The notes under the pieces were generated by a model. The model worked only from the letters and a program-made list of their open reading frames with translations. It was not told the DNA's origin and ran no database searches. A program made the position numbers and the translations under genes. From Sphingomonas_L flavalba_A (lineage in GTDB: Bacteria; Pseudomonadota; Alphaproteobacteria; Sphingomonadales; Sphingomonadaceae): a stretch of DNA of 64,000 nt. Shown piece after piece: positions 50,670 through 59,801 of this stretch. The stretch is from the NCBI RefSeq assembly GCF_047553045.1, contig NZ_CP180208.1, positions 1,426,001 through 1,490,000 of the forward strand. Reading direction: 5' to 3'. The stretch's first letter is position 1, and the number at the start of each line of letters is the position of its first letter.

Positions 50670-51569
50670 TTAAGCGCGGCGCCGGGCGGCGTCAACGAGG
50701 GGATGGCGGCTGTTGACCAGCTCGACCAGCCGCCGCGCGTCGACATGGGTGTAGATCTGCGTCGTCGCGATATCGGCATGACCCAGCATCGCCTGCAATG
50801 CGCGCAGGTCCGCCCCGCCTTCCAGCAGGTGGGTGGCGAAGGCGTGGCGCAGCACATGCGGCCCGACCCGGTCGGGCGGCACCCCGGCCTCCGCCGCCAG
50901 CGTCTTCAATATCTGATACAGCCTGATCCGGCTCAGATGTTTCGCGCCGGACGGGAACAGCCAGGCGCTGTCCGCCGGCACGTGCGCGCGCCAGCGGGCG
51001 ACGGCGGCCCGTGCCTTGTCCGAAATCGGCACCAGCCGCTCGCGCCCGCCCTTGCCCTTCAGGATCAGGAACGGCCTGTCCCCGGCTATGGCGGCGCGCG
51101 GCAGCGATACCAGCTCCGTCGCGCGCAGGCCGGAGCCGTACAGCAGCTCGATCAGCGCCGACAGCCGCAGGTCGAGCGGCCGGGGCGCGGCGATACCGAC
51201 GCGCGCATCCACCGCCGCGAACAGCCGGTCGACATCGGCATGGCTCAATATCTTCGGCAGCGGTCGCGCCTGCGCCGGGCGGGGCAGTGCCTTGCCGGGG
51301 TCGTCCGCCCGCAATCCTTCATCAGCCAGAAACGCATAGAACCGGCGCAATGCCGCCGCCTTGCGCGCCACCGTTGCGCGCGCCAGCGGCAACCACGCCG
51401 CGCCCAGCGCCGCCAGATCGTCCTCGTTCGCCACCGCCAGCCGCCCGCCAAGCAGCGCGGAGGCGCCATGCAGGTCGGTGCCGTAGGCGATGATCGTGTT
51501 CCGCGCCGCGCCGGCTTCCGCCGCCAGCATCTCGAGGAAACGCTCGATCAGCCGGCGGTCGTCACTCAT
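50670..51569 (-). CDS. xerD: Tyrosine recombinase XerD
   Basis: 299 residues from ATG 51569, which overlaps the stop of the upstream gene (ATGA). XerC/XerD resolve chromosome dimers at dif near FtsK. The catalytic residues are in place: Arg in GLRATELVSL, His and Arg in HVLRHAFATHLL, His in LGHADIATTQ, and the Tyr nucleophile in IYTHV. The N-terminal SAM-like domain is complete (FLEMLAAEAGAARNTIIAY). The aroK/aroB/accA neighbourhood is that of xerD in alphaproteobacteria; this is a housekeeping enzyme, not a phage integrase. Confidence 0.92.
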   Translation of the reverse strand: MSDDRRLIERFLEMLAAEAGAARNTIIAYGTDLHGASALLGGRLAVANEDDLAALGAAWLPLARATVARKAAALRRFYAFLADEGLRADDPGKALPRPAQARPLPKILSHADVDRLFAAVDARVGIAAPRPLDLRLSALIELLYGSGLRATELVSLPRAAIAGDRPFLILKGKGGRERLVPISDKARAAVARWRAHVPADSAWLFPSGAKHLSRIRLYQILKTLAAEAGVPPDRVGPHVLRHAFATHLLEGGADLRALQAMLGHADIATTQIYTHVDARRLVELVNSRHPLVDAARRRA

Positions 51570-53380
51570 GCCCGGGTAATCGCCTCGGCCGCGATCATCC
51601 GCGCTTCCGGCGCCCTGCCCACGGCGTTCAGCGCCGCGACGATGTGATACAGATAGGCCGGCGGCACCGCCCGCCATTCCCGCGTCTGCATGCCGACGGC
51701 GGCGAGCAGCGCCACCGTCGCCGGTTGGCGCGCGCGCGCCGCCCGGTCGATCGCGCGGGTCCAGTTGTCCTGCCGGCCGACCGGTACGTCGAAATCGCGG
51801 GCCAGCGTTTCGGCGTCGCTCGCCGGCAGGCGGCCCAGCCCGGCCAGCGCGGCGATCAGGAACCGCGCCTTGGCGGTTTCCGCGCCGCGCAGCGTCCCGG
51901 CATAATCGCGCACCCGCGCGGCGGTGACCGGCACCGCCTGCCCCGGCGCGCCGACGGCGAGCAGCGCCCAGGCGTCGCCCCCGGCACGGGTCGCCACCTC
52001 GCCCCATCGGGCGGCGGTGGTGTCGTAACCGGCGGTCAGCATCGCCGCGATAAGCCGTCCGGCGTCATCCTCGAACGCGCGGTCGGGGGCGACAAATGCC
52101 GCCGCGCGTGCGGTCAGGATCAGCCGAGCGAAGCGTTCGCGCGGGTCGCCAGACCCGTCCCACAGGTCGCGCAGCGCCGCAACCCGCGCTTGCGGCTCAT
52201 CGGCAGCGGCCGCGCGGGCCAGTGCCTCGGCCACCGTCACCGGCGCCGAACCGACATCGCCGCTGTCGAGCACCGCGCCATACAGGTCGGCATAGGCGGC
52301 GGCGGAAAACACGCCGAGCGTCGCCGCCCACGATGCCGGGCCGACCCGCGCGGCCGGCTCCAGCATCGGCAGCCGCGCCTGCCAGGCGCGAACATGCGGG
52401 CCGACGCTGGCCATCAGCGGCTCCGGCACCGCCAATCCGGTCGCGCCCGCCAGGCCGAACCGCCAGGCGGTCAACTGGTTGACCCCGTCCCATTGGATAT
52501 TGACCGCGCGCCGGCCGTTGACCCCCGCGCCGACCACCTTCTCCGCCAGCAACAGGTCGATGCCGCGCGCGCGTCCACTGCGCCGCGTCGCGTCGATGAT
52601 CGCGCCCGCCGGCCCCGGTTCCGCCTGTAACGCCGCGCACATCGCCCGCGCCAGGTCCCACGATACCGTCTTGCCATAGGCTGTGCCCGGCTCGACCACC
52701 GGGCACAGCGCTGCCGGGTCGGCATTGGCCAGCGCCGCCTGCATCGCGATTTCGTACAGTTTTGGAGTGTATTTGTCGGAATCGATCCCGGCAACCAGCA
52801 TCCGCGCCGGGTCCGCCTCGCCCATCCGCAGCAGCAGCCAGGCGCGCTCCGCCACCCAATCGGCTCCATCGATGCCGATTGGCGCCGGTGTCCGGCTTAG
52901 CAGCGCCCGCCGCAGAGTGATCGATGCCCAGCGCGAAGCGACTGGCGCCCGCGTCCCCCGCATCAGCCGTGCCAGAAACACCCCGTCGGCGCGGCCCCAT
53001 GCGGCCGGGCCAAAACCACCGTCGCCACGGCCGAGCGGCCCGACGAAGGCGGGGTTGCGCTGCGCCTCCGGCGGCATGTCATAGGCGATCGCGCTATTGG
53101 TTTCGTCTTCTTCCGCCAGCGGGTCGGCGCCATTGGCCAGCGCCTCCGCATCGGCGGCCTGCTGGACCGACGACGGCAACAGGTCGGCGGGCGTCGGCGC
53201 GGTCGGGGTTGGCGCGGCGGCCGGCGCCGGGGTCGGTGCAGGGGCGGGCAGTGGATCGCCGAACCCGGAGGGCAGAATCGATTCGGGGGCTTTCTGGCCG
53301 AGCGCGGGCAGCGCCAGCGCGGCCAGCCCGGCCGTCGCCAGCAGCGCCGCCGCGACGCGGCTAGCGCGCCAGCTTGTCAT
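51566..53380 (-). CDS. Secreted, Ala/Pro-rich helical-repeat protein of unknown function
   Basis: 604 residues. An N-terminal signal peptide (ASRVAAALLATAGLAALALPALGQ) is followed by a Pro/Ala/Thr-rich linker (about 45-65). Then comes a long Ala-rich helical region of irregular repeats, suggestive of TPR- or SEL1-like solenoid structure (for example AAWRF...LFGAVL patterns; no repeat is certain). It is therefore probably periplasmic or surface-attached. It overlaps xerD downstream (ATGA), and its start overlaps the 45-residue membrane peptide gene by 20 bases. I do not recognise a family; I recall similar genes near aroK in other sphingomonads. No function is assigned. Confidence 0.65.
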   Translation of the reverse strand: MTSWRASRVAAALLATAGLAALALPALGQKAPESILPSGFGDPLPAPAPTPAPAAAPTPTAPTPADLLPSSVQQAADAEALANGADPLAEEDETNSAIAYDMPPEAQRNPAFVGPLGRGDGGFGPAAWGRADGVFLARLMRGTRAPVASRWASITLRRALLSRTPAPIGIDGADWVAERAWLLLRMGEADPARMLVAGIDSDKYTPKLYEIAMQAALANADPAALCPVVEPGTAYGKTVSWDLARAMCAALQAEPGPAGAIIDATRRSGRARGIDLLLAEKVVGAGVNGRRAVNIQWDGVNQLTAWRFGLAGATGLAVPEPLMASVGPHVRAWQARLPMLEPAARVGPASWAATLGVFSAAAYADLYGAVLDSGDVGSAPVTVAEALARAAAADEPQARVAALRDLWDGSGDPRERFARLILTARAAAFVAPDRAFEDDAGRLIAAMLTAGYDTTAARWGEVATRAGGDAWALLAVGAPGQAVPVTAARVRDYAGTLRGAETAKARFLIAALAGLGRLPASDAETLARDFDVPVGRQDNWTRAIDRAARARQPATVALLAAVGMQTREWRAVPPAYLYHIVAALNAVGRAPEARMIAAEAITRA

Positions 53381-53498
53381 CGGCCACCGGCTTCTCGACC
53401 CGGGTCAACGGCTTCTCGCTATCGACCCGCGACAGGGCGAACATCGTCGCGACAACAACGGCGAGGAGGATGAGGAGGGTAAGGGCATAACGGGACAT
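53361..53498 (-). CDS. Small single-pass membrane peptide
   Basis: 45 residues: MSRYALTLLILLAVVVATMF is a membrane helix, followed by a charged tail (SRVDSEKPLTRVEKPVADDK). It lies at the start of the minus-strand unit, overlapping the secreted-protein gene by 20 bases; the frame extends upstream but without hydrophobic or conserved content. The tail is probably outside the cytoplasm. The function is unknown. Its arrangement resembles small anchoring subunits encoded with exported proteins. Confidence 0.55.
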   Translation of the reverse strand: MSRYALTLLILLAVVVATMFALSRVDSEKPLTRVEKPVADDKLAR

Positions 53499-53592
53499 GG
53501 CCTGACGCGAACCTTCTTGCTTCGCCGCCGGATTGCTGCGGCTCGTGGGCCTTTTGCCCGATGGCGGCCCTTTCTGTATAGCCCCGGCGCAC

Positions 53593-54135
53593 ATGAACCG
53601 GCCCGCATCCTCCCCTGATCCCCGCCCGACCCTGCCGATCGTGCTCGTCGGGCTGATGGGCGTCGGCAAGTCTACGGTCGGCAGGCGGCTGGCCTACCGG
53701 CTGCGCCTACCGTTCATCGATGCCGATCATGAAATCGAACGCGCCGCCGGCATGACGATCGCGGAAATGTTCGACCGCTATGGCGAAGCGCATTTCCGCG
53801 ACGGAGAGCGACGGGTAATCGCCCGGCTGATCGACGGCCGGCCGAAAGTGGTGGCAACCGGCGGCGGCGCGTTCATGAACGAAGAGACCCGCACCCTGAT
53901 TCTCGATCACGCGATAGCGGTCTGGCTGGATGCCGACATCAACGTGCTGGCGGACCGGGTGTCGCGCCGGGCCGGAACCCGGCCGCTGCTGCGCGATGGC
54001 GATCCCCGCGCCAAGCTGGCGGCGCTGGCGGCGGAGCGCAACCCCGTCTATGCGCTGGCGCCCATCCATGTGCGGAGCAACCCGGCGCCGCACGAAACCA
54101 CCGTCAACGCGATCATCGAGGCTTTGAAGGCATGA
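53593..54135 (+). CDS. aroK: Shikimate kinase
   Basis: 180 residues. It phosphorylates shikimate with ATP in aromatic amino acid biosynthesis. Walker A is GLMGVGKSTVGRRLA. The shikimate-binding D and R residues are in FIDADHEIE and FRDGERRVI, and the GGGAF motif is in VATGGGAFM. It overlaps aroB by ATGA. A short N-terminal segment (about 12 residues) precedes the core; ATG 53593 is used. Confidence 0.95.
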   Translation: MNRPASSPDPRPTLPIVLVGLMGVGKSTVGRRLAYRLRLPFIDADHEIERAAGMTIAEMFDRYGEAHFRDGERRVIARLIDGRPKVVATGGGAFMNEETRTLILDHAIAVWLDADINVLADRVSRRAGTRPLLRDGDPRAKLAALAAERNPVYALAPIHVRSNPAPHETTVNAIIEALKA

Positions 54136-55214
54136 TCAGCATCCCGGTCGCGCTCGGCGCGCGCAGCTACGACGTGCTGATCGAGGACGGCGCGCTCGAC
54201 AGTGCCGCCGATCATCTCGACCCCTGGCTGCACGGCCCGGCCGTCGTCGTCACCGACGAACACGTCGCCGCGCGCCAGCTTCCACGCCTTGCCGCATCGC
54301 TCGATATCCGCCCGGTCATCCTGCCCGCCGGCGAAGGCACCAAGAGCTGGTCCGGGCTGGAAAACCTGCTCGACCAGTTGCTCACCCTCGGTCTTGAGCG
54401 CGGCGACCATGTCATCGCGCTCGGCGGCGGCGTGATCGGCGACCTTGTCGGCTTCGCCGCGTCGATCCTGAAACGCGGCTGCAACTTCATCCAGATACCG
54501 ACCAGCCTGCTCGCCCAGGTCGACAGTTCCGTCGGCGGCAAGACAGCGATCAACACCGTCGCCGGCAAGAATCTGGTTGGCAGCTTCCATCAACCGTCTT
54601 TCGTGCTGATCGACCCGACGGTGCTCGACACACTGCCGCCACGTGAATTGCGCGCCGGTTATGCGGAAGTGGTGAAATACGGGCTGATCGACGATTTCGC
54701 CTTCTTCGAATGGTGCGAGGCCAATGCCGCCGCGCTGCTCGCCGGCGATTCCGCCGCGCGGGCGGAAGCGATCGGGCGCAGCATCGCCGCCAAGGCGGCG
54801 ATTGTCGCCGCCGACGAACGCGAAACGCTCGACCGGCGCGCATTACTCAACCTCGGCCATACCTTTGGCCATGCGCTGGAAGCGGAAACAGGCTTTTCGG
54901 ACCGGCTGCTCCATGGCGAAGCGGTTGCCGCCGGGATCGCCCTCGCTTTCGCCTTCTCCGCCGAACGCGGGCTGTGCGCGGGGCAGGAGGCCACACGCGT
55001 CGCCGCCCATCTCGCCGCCGCCGGGCTGCCGACAACGCTGGCCGCCGCCGGTGTCTCAGCCAGCGGGGCGGCGCTCGTCGCGCATATGGCGCATGACAAG
55101 AAGATGAGCGGCGGGCGCCTGCCCTTCCTTCTCGCCCGCGGCATCGGGCGGACCTATGTCGACAAGACCGTCGATCTCGCCGACGTCGCCGCCTTCCTCG
55201 ATCGCGCCGTCTGA
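54132..55214 (+). CDS. aroB: 3-dehydroquinate synthase
   Basis: 360 residues. It converts DAHP to 3-dehydroquinate, the second step of the shikimate pathway, using NAD and a divalent metal. NAD binding is seen in ALGGGVIGDLVGFAAS, and catalytic residues in PTSLLAQVDSSVGGKTAIN and NLGHTFGHALEAE (zinc His). It follows aroK with an ATGA overlap, the standard arrangement. Confidence 0.97.
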   Translation: MISIPVALGARSYDVLIEDGALDSAADHLDPWLHGPAVVVTDEHVAARQLPRLAASLDIRPVILPAGEGTKSWSGLENLLDQLLTLGLERGDHVIALGGGVIGDLVGFAASILKRGCNFIQIPTSLLAQVDSSVGGKTAINTVAGKNLVGSFHQPSFVLIDPTVLDTLPPRELRAGYAEVVKYGLIDDFAFFEWCEANAAALLAGDSAARAEAIGRSIAAKAAIVAADERETLDRRALLNLGHTFGHALEAETGFSDRLLHGEAVAAGIALAFAFSAERGLCAGQEATRVAAHLAAAGLPTTLAAAGVSASGAALVAHMAHDKKMSGGRLPFLLARGIGRTYVDKTVDLADVAAFLDRAV

Positions 55215-55226
55215 AACGGGTAAACG

Positions 55227-55549
55227 CTAGCGCCGCAGCGCCACCCACAGCCAGCCGGCGATCATCGCCGCGCCGCCGATCGGGGTAATCGCGCCCAGCC
55301 AGCGCGGCGCGCCGAACGCCATCGCATACAGCGTCGCCGCGAACAGCGTCGCCCCGGTCAGCAGCAGCGCGCCCGCGCCCCGCGAGCGCCCGGTCAGCGC
55401 GATCACCGCGACGGCATGGACCAACTGGTAGAACGCGCCGGTCCGCAGCCATTCCGCCGCCGCACCATGCGCACCGTGCGCGCCATAGGCACCGGCCGCC
55501 CCGCCGACAATGCCGCCAGCGAGATCAGGCCGCCGCCCCGCCGCCTCAT
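55227..55549 (-). pseudogene. DUF423 membrane protein gene with an apparent frameshift
   Basis: The DUF423 family sequence is readable over about 107 residues only if the frame changes once. An ATG at 55549, overlapping the upstream stop as ATGA, starts MRRRGGGLISLA. Near 55511-55520 the frame must shift to continue as GGIVGGAAGAYGAHGAHG and then hydrophobic helices ending AMIAGWLWVALRR. Without the shift the start frame gives basic, unrelated sequence. In the main frame the first start codon is a TTG at 55424, giving only 65 residues. Either the gene has lost a base, or this is a sequencing error. Family function is unknown. Confidence 0.65.
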
Positions 55550-57282
55550 GCGCTTCCCGGCCGGAACATCATTTCCGCTCCTGCATATAAGTCTCCCGTC
55601 GCCGCCTGCGCCTGCATCCGTGCCACATCCCCTTGCCGGTATTTGTCCTCTGCGCGGTCGATTTCGTCCTCGTCGATGTCGAGGGCGGACAGCGCCAGCC
55701 GTGCCATGCGGATCGCCGAATCATGCACCTCGCGCACCACACCGGCGACCGGGGCGCCATCCAGCCGCAGCACCATCCGCCGATCGAATGCACGGACGAA
55801 GATCCGCGCATCTGGAAACGCCTCGGCCACCTCGGCGATCTGCGCGGCATCGGTCTCGCGGTCGTCATGGCAGAACAGGATCAGTTGCGCGTCCGCCGCG
55901 CCCGCCAGCCGCAGCAGGTCGACGCGCCGGCCGTCGCCGAAATAGACCTTGACCGCGAACGCGGCCGACACGTCGATCTGCTCGGCCTCCCAGTCGATCA
56001 GGGTCACGGTCAGCCCCTGCGCGGTCAGCATCTGCGCGACCGTCTGGCCGAACCGGCCATAACCGACAACGATCGCCGCCGCCCCGTCCGATCCGTTCGG
56101 CCCCTCGCGGGTGTCGCTGGTCGGCGGGGCGTTGCGCAGCCGCTTGCTCGCCATCATCAGGAATGGCGTCGCGGCCATCGACAGGGTGACAACCGCGCCG
56201 AACAAGCTGGCGGCGCGCGGTTCGATCAGCAGCGCCGACTGCGCCTGCGCGAACAGCACGAACGCGAATTCTCCGCCCTGGCTAAGCAGCAGCCCAAGCC
56301 CCAGCGCCGGTCGCCACGCCATGCCGAACAGCCGGATCAGGCCAAAGATGATCGCGGTTTTGGCCACGATCAGCGCCGCCGCCATGCCCAGCACGAACAG
56401 CGGCCGTTCAAAGACCACATGCAGGTCGAGCATCATGCCCACCGCGACGAAGAACAGGCCGAGCAGCACCGCGCGGAACGGGTCGATATCCGCCTCCAGC
56501 TCGTGCCGATACGGCGAATCGGCCAGCATCACCCCGGCGATGAACGCGCCGAGCGCGGTCGACAGGTGCAGCGCCTGCATCACCGTCGCGCTCGCCAGCA
56601 CGCAGAACAGCCCGGCGGCGATGAACAGCTCGCGCTCGCCCAGCCCGCCGATCAGCCGGAACAAGGGGTTGAGCAGGTAACGCCCGGCCAGCACCAGCCC
56701 GATGATCGCGCCTACCGTGTAAACCGCCAGTACCCAGCCCGGCGGCGCCCCAGGGTCGGGCGGCGCGCGCGAAAGGGCGGCGATCACCGTAATCATCGGG
56801 ATCAGCGACAGGTCCTGCAGCAGCAAGATCGAAAACGCCCGCTCTCCGACCGGCGTGTGCAGCCGCCCGGCCGATTGCAGCATCGGCAGCACCTGCGCTG
56901 TCGACGACAGCGCCAGCGGCATGCCGAGGGCGATCGCCGCGGCCAGCGTGAATTCCGATCCGCCCCAGACGACCAGGCTCAACGCCACGCCGCACAGCAC
57001 CACCTGCGCCACGCCCAGCCCGAATATGTCGCGCCGCAGCCGCCACAGCCGTGCCGGGCTCAGCTCCAGCCCGATCAGGAACAGCAACAGGGTAATGCCA
57101 AGCTCCGCGATGCCCAGCTTGCCCTGCGGGTCGCCGACCAGGCCCAACGCATGCGGGCCGATCGCCGCGCCGGCGACGATATAGCCCAGCGTCGCGCCCA
57201 GCCCCAGTCGACGAAAGAGAATCACGCACGCCAGCGCGGCGGTCAGCATCACCACGCCGTCGATGATCGCGCCGCCGTGCAT
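55546..57282 (-). CDS. KefB/KefC-type CPA2 cation:proton antiporter with RCK domain
   Basis: 578 residues. An N-terminal CPA2 membrane domain with about 12 helices (LGYIVAGAAIGPHALGL; LLLFLIGLELSPARLW; the inner FAFVLFAQ) is followed by a C-terminal RCK/TrkA-N domain with NAD-binding VVGYGRFGQTVAQML (about 415-430) and a DWEAEQID end to the second strand. Such proteins exchange K+ or Na+ for protons and protect against electrophiles. Whether it is gated by glutathione, as in E. coli KefB, cannot be told. It overlaps the Fe-S scaffold gene upstream by one base (TGATG). Confidence 0.9.
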   Translation of the reverse strand: MHGGAIIDGVVMLTAALACVILFRRLGLGATLGYIVAGAAIGPHALGLVGDPQGKLGIAELGITLLLFLIGLELSPARLWRLRRDIFGLGVAQVVLCGVALSLVVWGGSEFTLAAAIALGMPLALSSTAQVLPMLQSAGRLHTPVGERAFSILLLQDLSLIPMITVIAALSRAPPDPGAPPGWVLAVYTVGAIIGLVLAGRYLLNPLFRLIGGLGERELFIAAGLFCVLASATVMQALHLSTALGAFIAGVMLADSPYRHELEADIDPFRAVLLGLFFVAVGMMLDLHVVFERPLFVLGMAAALIVAKTAIIFGLIRLFGMAWRPALGLGLLLSQGGEFAFVLFAQAQSALLIEPRAASLFGAVVTLSMAATPFLMMASKRLRNAPPTSDTREGPNGSDGAAAIVVGYGRFGQTVAQMLTAQGLTVTLIDWEAEQIDVSAAFAVKVYFGDGRRVDLLRLAGAADAQLILFCHDDRETDAAQIAEVAEAFPDARIFVRAFDRRMVLRLDGAPVAGVVREVHDSAIRMARLALSALDIDEDEIDRAEDKYRQGDVARMQAQAATGDLYAGAEMMFRPGSA

Positions 57283-57713
57283 CAGCCCGCCCGTGTCGCC
57301 AGCCGCGCCGCCTCCGCCGCCGCCTCGAACGCAAGGCGGATGGAGGCGTGGCGGCCACTGTGCGGCCGTGCCGGGGCAAGCACCGCCATGCCCGGCCAGT
57401 CCGGCGCCGCCTCGCTCTCCCCGGCCAGCCAGGCGGCCAGTGCATTGCGAACCGCGGCCAGCGCCGCCGCATCCCGCCCGATTGCGTGGCTCGCCATCAG
57501 GTTGGCGGATGCCTGCCCCAGCGCACAGGCGTTGACCAGCAAGCCCAGCCGCGCCACCCGCCCGGCATCGTCCAGGGCAATATCCACGGTCACCCGGCTG
57601 CCGCAGACCGGCGAGTATTTCTCGCTCGTCGCCTGCGGTTCGGCCAGCCGCCCGGTATGCGGAATTGTCGCGGCGAGCCGCAGGATATCAGCGTTATAAA
57701 GCGGCGCGTTCAC
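57282..57713 (-). CDS. IscU/NifU-like iron-sulfur scaffold family protein
   Basis: 143 residues from GTG 57713, overlapping the cvpA stop as GTGA. The IscU-like pattern is present in YSPVCGSRVTVDIALD (first Cys near 38) and VNACALGQASANLMASHAIG (second Cys). The third cysteine of classic IscU is replaced: the C-terminal region reads GRHASIRLAFEA, where Cys would be expected at the Ala. It therefore may not build clusters like IscU, or may belong to a variant subfamily that lacks it. It is placed between cvpA and a KefB-type antiporter, not with other isc or suf genes. Confidence 0.78.
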   Translation of the reverse strand: MNAPLYNADILRLAATIPHTGRLAEPQATSEKYSPVCGSRVTVDIALDDAGRVARLGLLVNACALGQASANLMASHAIGRDAAALAAVRNALAAWLAGESEAAPDWPGMAVLAPARPHSGRHASIRLAFEAAAEAARLATRAG

Positions 57714-58234
57714 GCCCGGTCCACCGGCAGGTCTGGCGGCGCCAGCCGCCGCTGGTTCATGTAATCGACCATCGCCTTGCCCGACGCGTTCAGCAGCGGG
57801 TAGCTGTGAGAGCTGCGCACCCATTCCGGCCGCCGCGTCGCGCCGCCGTTGATCGTGTCGAGCACCATCACCGCGACAAGGAAGATCAGCGTCGCGAAGA
57901 TCAGTCCCTTCAGCGCGCCAAAGCCAACGCCGAGCAAGCGGTCGAACGCTCCGAGCACCGATTGCCGCGTTCGCGCACCGATCGCCCGCGCCAGATATTT
58001 TCCGACCAGAAATGTCACGCCGAACAGAACGGCAAACGCCAAGGTCGCGGCGCCGGCGCTGGTCCCGACCCAGTCGAGCATTCTTTCGGTCACCGGCGTG
58101 TGGAAGAATTTGACCGCCAGTATCGCCAACACCCACGCGAACAGCGACAGCGCCTCGGTCACGAAGCCGCGCAGCCCGCCGAGCACGGCGCCGCCGCCGA
58201 CAAGCAGGATGACGATAATGTCGAGCGCTGTCAT
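57710..58234 (-). CDS. cvpA: CvpA family membrane protein
   Basis: 174 residues with four hydrophobic helices. The N-terminal DIIVILLVGGGAVLGGLRGFVTEALSL and the amphipathic GAFDRLLGVGFGALKGLIF pattern identify the CvpA family, originally named for colicin V production but broadly distributed in envelope homeostasis. Its C-terminus (NASGKAMVDYMNQRRL) is polar. It overlaps the Fe-S scaffold gene as GTGA and lies 80 bases after radA, with which it could be co-transcribed. Confidence 0.9.
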   Translation of the reverse strand: MTALDIIVILLVGGGAVLGGLRGFVTEALSLFAWVLAILAVKFFHTPVTERMLDWVGTSAGAATLAFAVLFGVTFLVGKYLARAIGARTRQSVLGAFDRLLGVGFGALKGLIFATLIFLVAVMVLDTINGGATRRPEWVRSSHSYPLLNASGKAMVDYMNQRRLAPPDLPVDRA

Positions 58235-58314
58235 CGCCGTTCCACCTGTTCCTCTGCCGGGGCCGGCCCCATAGCCGCCGACCCGGCACCAAGTCGAGAG
58301 AGCAACATCGCCAC

Positions 58315-59688
58315 CTATCCGCGCCCCAGCATATGGTCGACCAGCCCGCCCAGCGTCGTGAAGCGGGACAGCGCCATGCCGCCCGCCTCCGCCTGCACCC
58401 CCGCCGGCGCCAGCGCACGGGAAAAGCCCAGCTTCGCCGCCTCGCGCAGCCGCAGCCCGGCATGGGCGACCGGCCTGATCTCGCCGGACAGCGCCACCTC
58501 GCCGAACGCCACCGCATCGGACGGCAGCGGCCGCTCGGCCAGCGCTGAAACCAGCGCCGCCGCAACCGCCAGGTCGGCGGCCGGGTCGGACAGGCGGTAT
58601 CCGCCAGCGACGTTCAGATAGACTTCGGCGGTCGAAAAACTCAGCCCGCACCGCGCCTCCAGCACCGCCAGCACCATCGCCAGCCGCCCGGAGTCCCAGC
58701 CGACGACCCCGCGCCGGGGCGTCGCCCCGCTCGCCAGCCGCACGGTCAGCGCCTGAATCTCGACAAGCACCGGCCGCGTTCCCTCCAGCGCCGGGAAAAC
58801 CACCGCGCCGGTCACCGCCTCGCCCCGGTCGGTCAGGAACAGGGTCGACGGGTTGGTCACCTCCTCCAGCCCGGCGGCGGCCATCGCGAACACGCCGATC
58901 TCCTCGGTGCCGCCGAACCGGTTCTTGATCGCGCGCAGAATGCGGTACTGGTGGCTGCGCTCGCCCTCGAAGGAAAGGACGGTGTCAACCATATGCTCCA
59001 GCACCCGTGGCCCGGCGATCGTCCCGTCCTTGGTGACATGGCCGACCAGAACCAGCGCGGTGCCGCTCTCCTTGGCGTAACGGATCAGTTCCTGCGCGGA
59101 TGCGCGCACCTGGCTTACGGTGCCCGGCGCGCCTTCGATCAGGTCGCTGTGCATCGTCTGGATCGAATCGATGACCAGCAGCGCCGGCGCCGTCCCCTGC
59201 CCCAGTGTCGTCAATATGTCGCGGACCGACGTCGCCGCCGCCAGCGCCACCGGCGCCTTGCCCAGCCCCAGCCGCTGCGCGCGCAGCCTTACCTGATCGG
59301 TCGCTTCCTCGCCGGACACATAGGCGATCTGCCCCCCGGCCAGCGCCAGCTTCGCCGCCGCCTGCAACAGCAGGGTCGACTTGCCGATACCGGGGTCGCC
59401 GCCGATCAGCGTCGCCGATCCACTGACAAATCCGCCGCCCAGCGCCCGGTCCAGTTCGGCAATGCCGGTGACCATCCGTTCCGGCAGCGCGATTTCCGCG
59501 TCCAGCCCGACCAGCGCGAACGGCCTGCCGCCCGACTGCAGGTTGTGCCGTGCCTGAAACGGCGTCACCACCGCACCGGCATCCTCGACCAGCGTGTTCC
59601 ATTCCCCGCAATCGACGCATTGTCCCGCCCATTTGGGCGATACCGATCCGCACGCCTGGCAGACATAACGCTTCTGGGGCTTGGCCAT
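58315..59688 (-). CDS. radA: DNA repair protein RadA/Sms
   Basis: 457 residues. A RecA-like ATPase involved in branch migration during recombination repair. The N-terminal zinc finger CQACG...CVDCGEW is at about 9-26. The Walker A motif is GGDPGIGKSTLLL, the RadA-specific KNRFGGTEE follows, and the C-terminal Lon-protease-like domain (LSGEIRPVAHAGLRLREA) is intact. Upstream of its start 113 bases separate it from the divergent EEP gene. Confidence 0.96.
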   Translation of the reverse strand: MAKPQKRYVCQACGSVSPKWAGQCVDCGEWNTLVEDAGAVVTPFQARHNLQSGGRPFALVGLDAEIALPERMVTGIAELDRALGGGFVSGSATLIGGDPGIGKSTLLLQAAAKLALAGGQIAYVSGEEATDQVRLRAQRLGLGKAPVALAAATSVRDILTTLGQGTAPALLVIDSIQTMHSDLIEGAPGTVSQVRASAQELIRYAKESGTALVLVGHVTKDGTIAGPRVLEHMVDTVLSFEGERSHQYRILRAIKNRFGGTEEIGVFAMAAAGLEEVTNPSTLFLTDRGEAVTGAVVFPALEGTRPVLVEIQALTVRLASGATPRRGVVGWDSGRLAMVLAVLEARCGLSFSTAEVYLNVAGGYRLSDPAADLAVAAALVSALAERPLPSDAVAFGEVALSGEIRPVAHAGLRLREAAKLGFSRALAPAGVQAEAGGMALSRFTTLGGLVDHMLGRG

Positions 59689-59801
59689 CCTCGCGATGTA
59701 TGCCGTCCGGCCGCGAAGCCCAAGCCCCTTCCGCGGTAATACGACGGAAACTCCGCCCGGCCGTTGCGTTCCTTGGCCATGCCCCTATGCATCCTTGTCG
59801 C

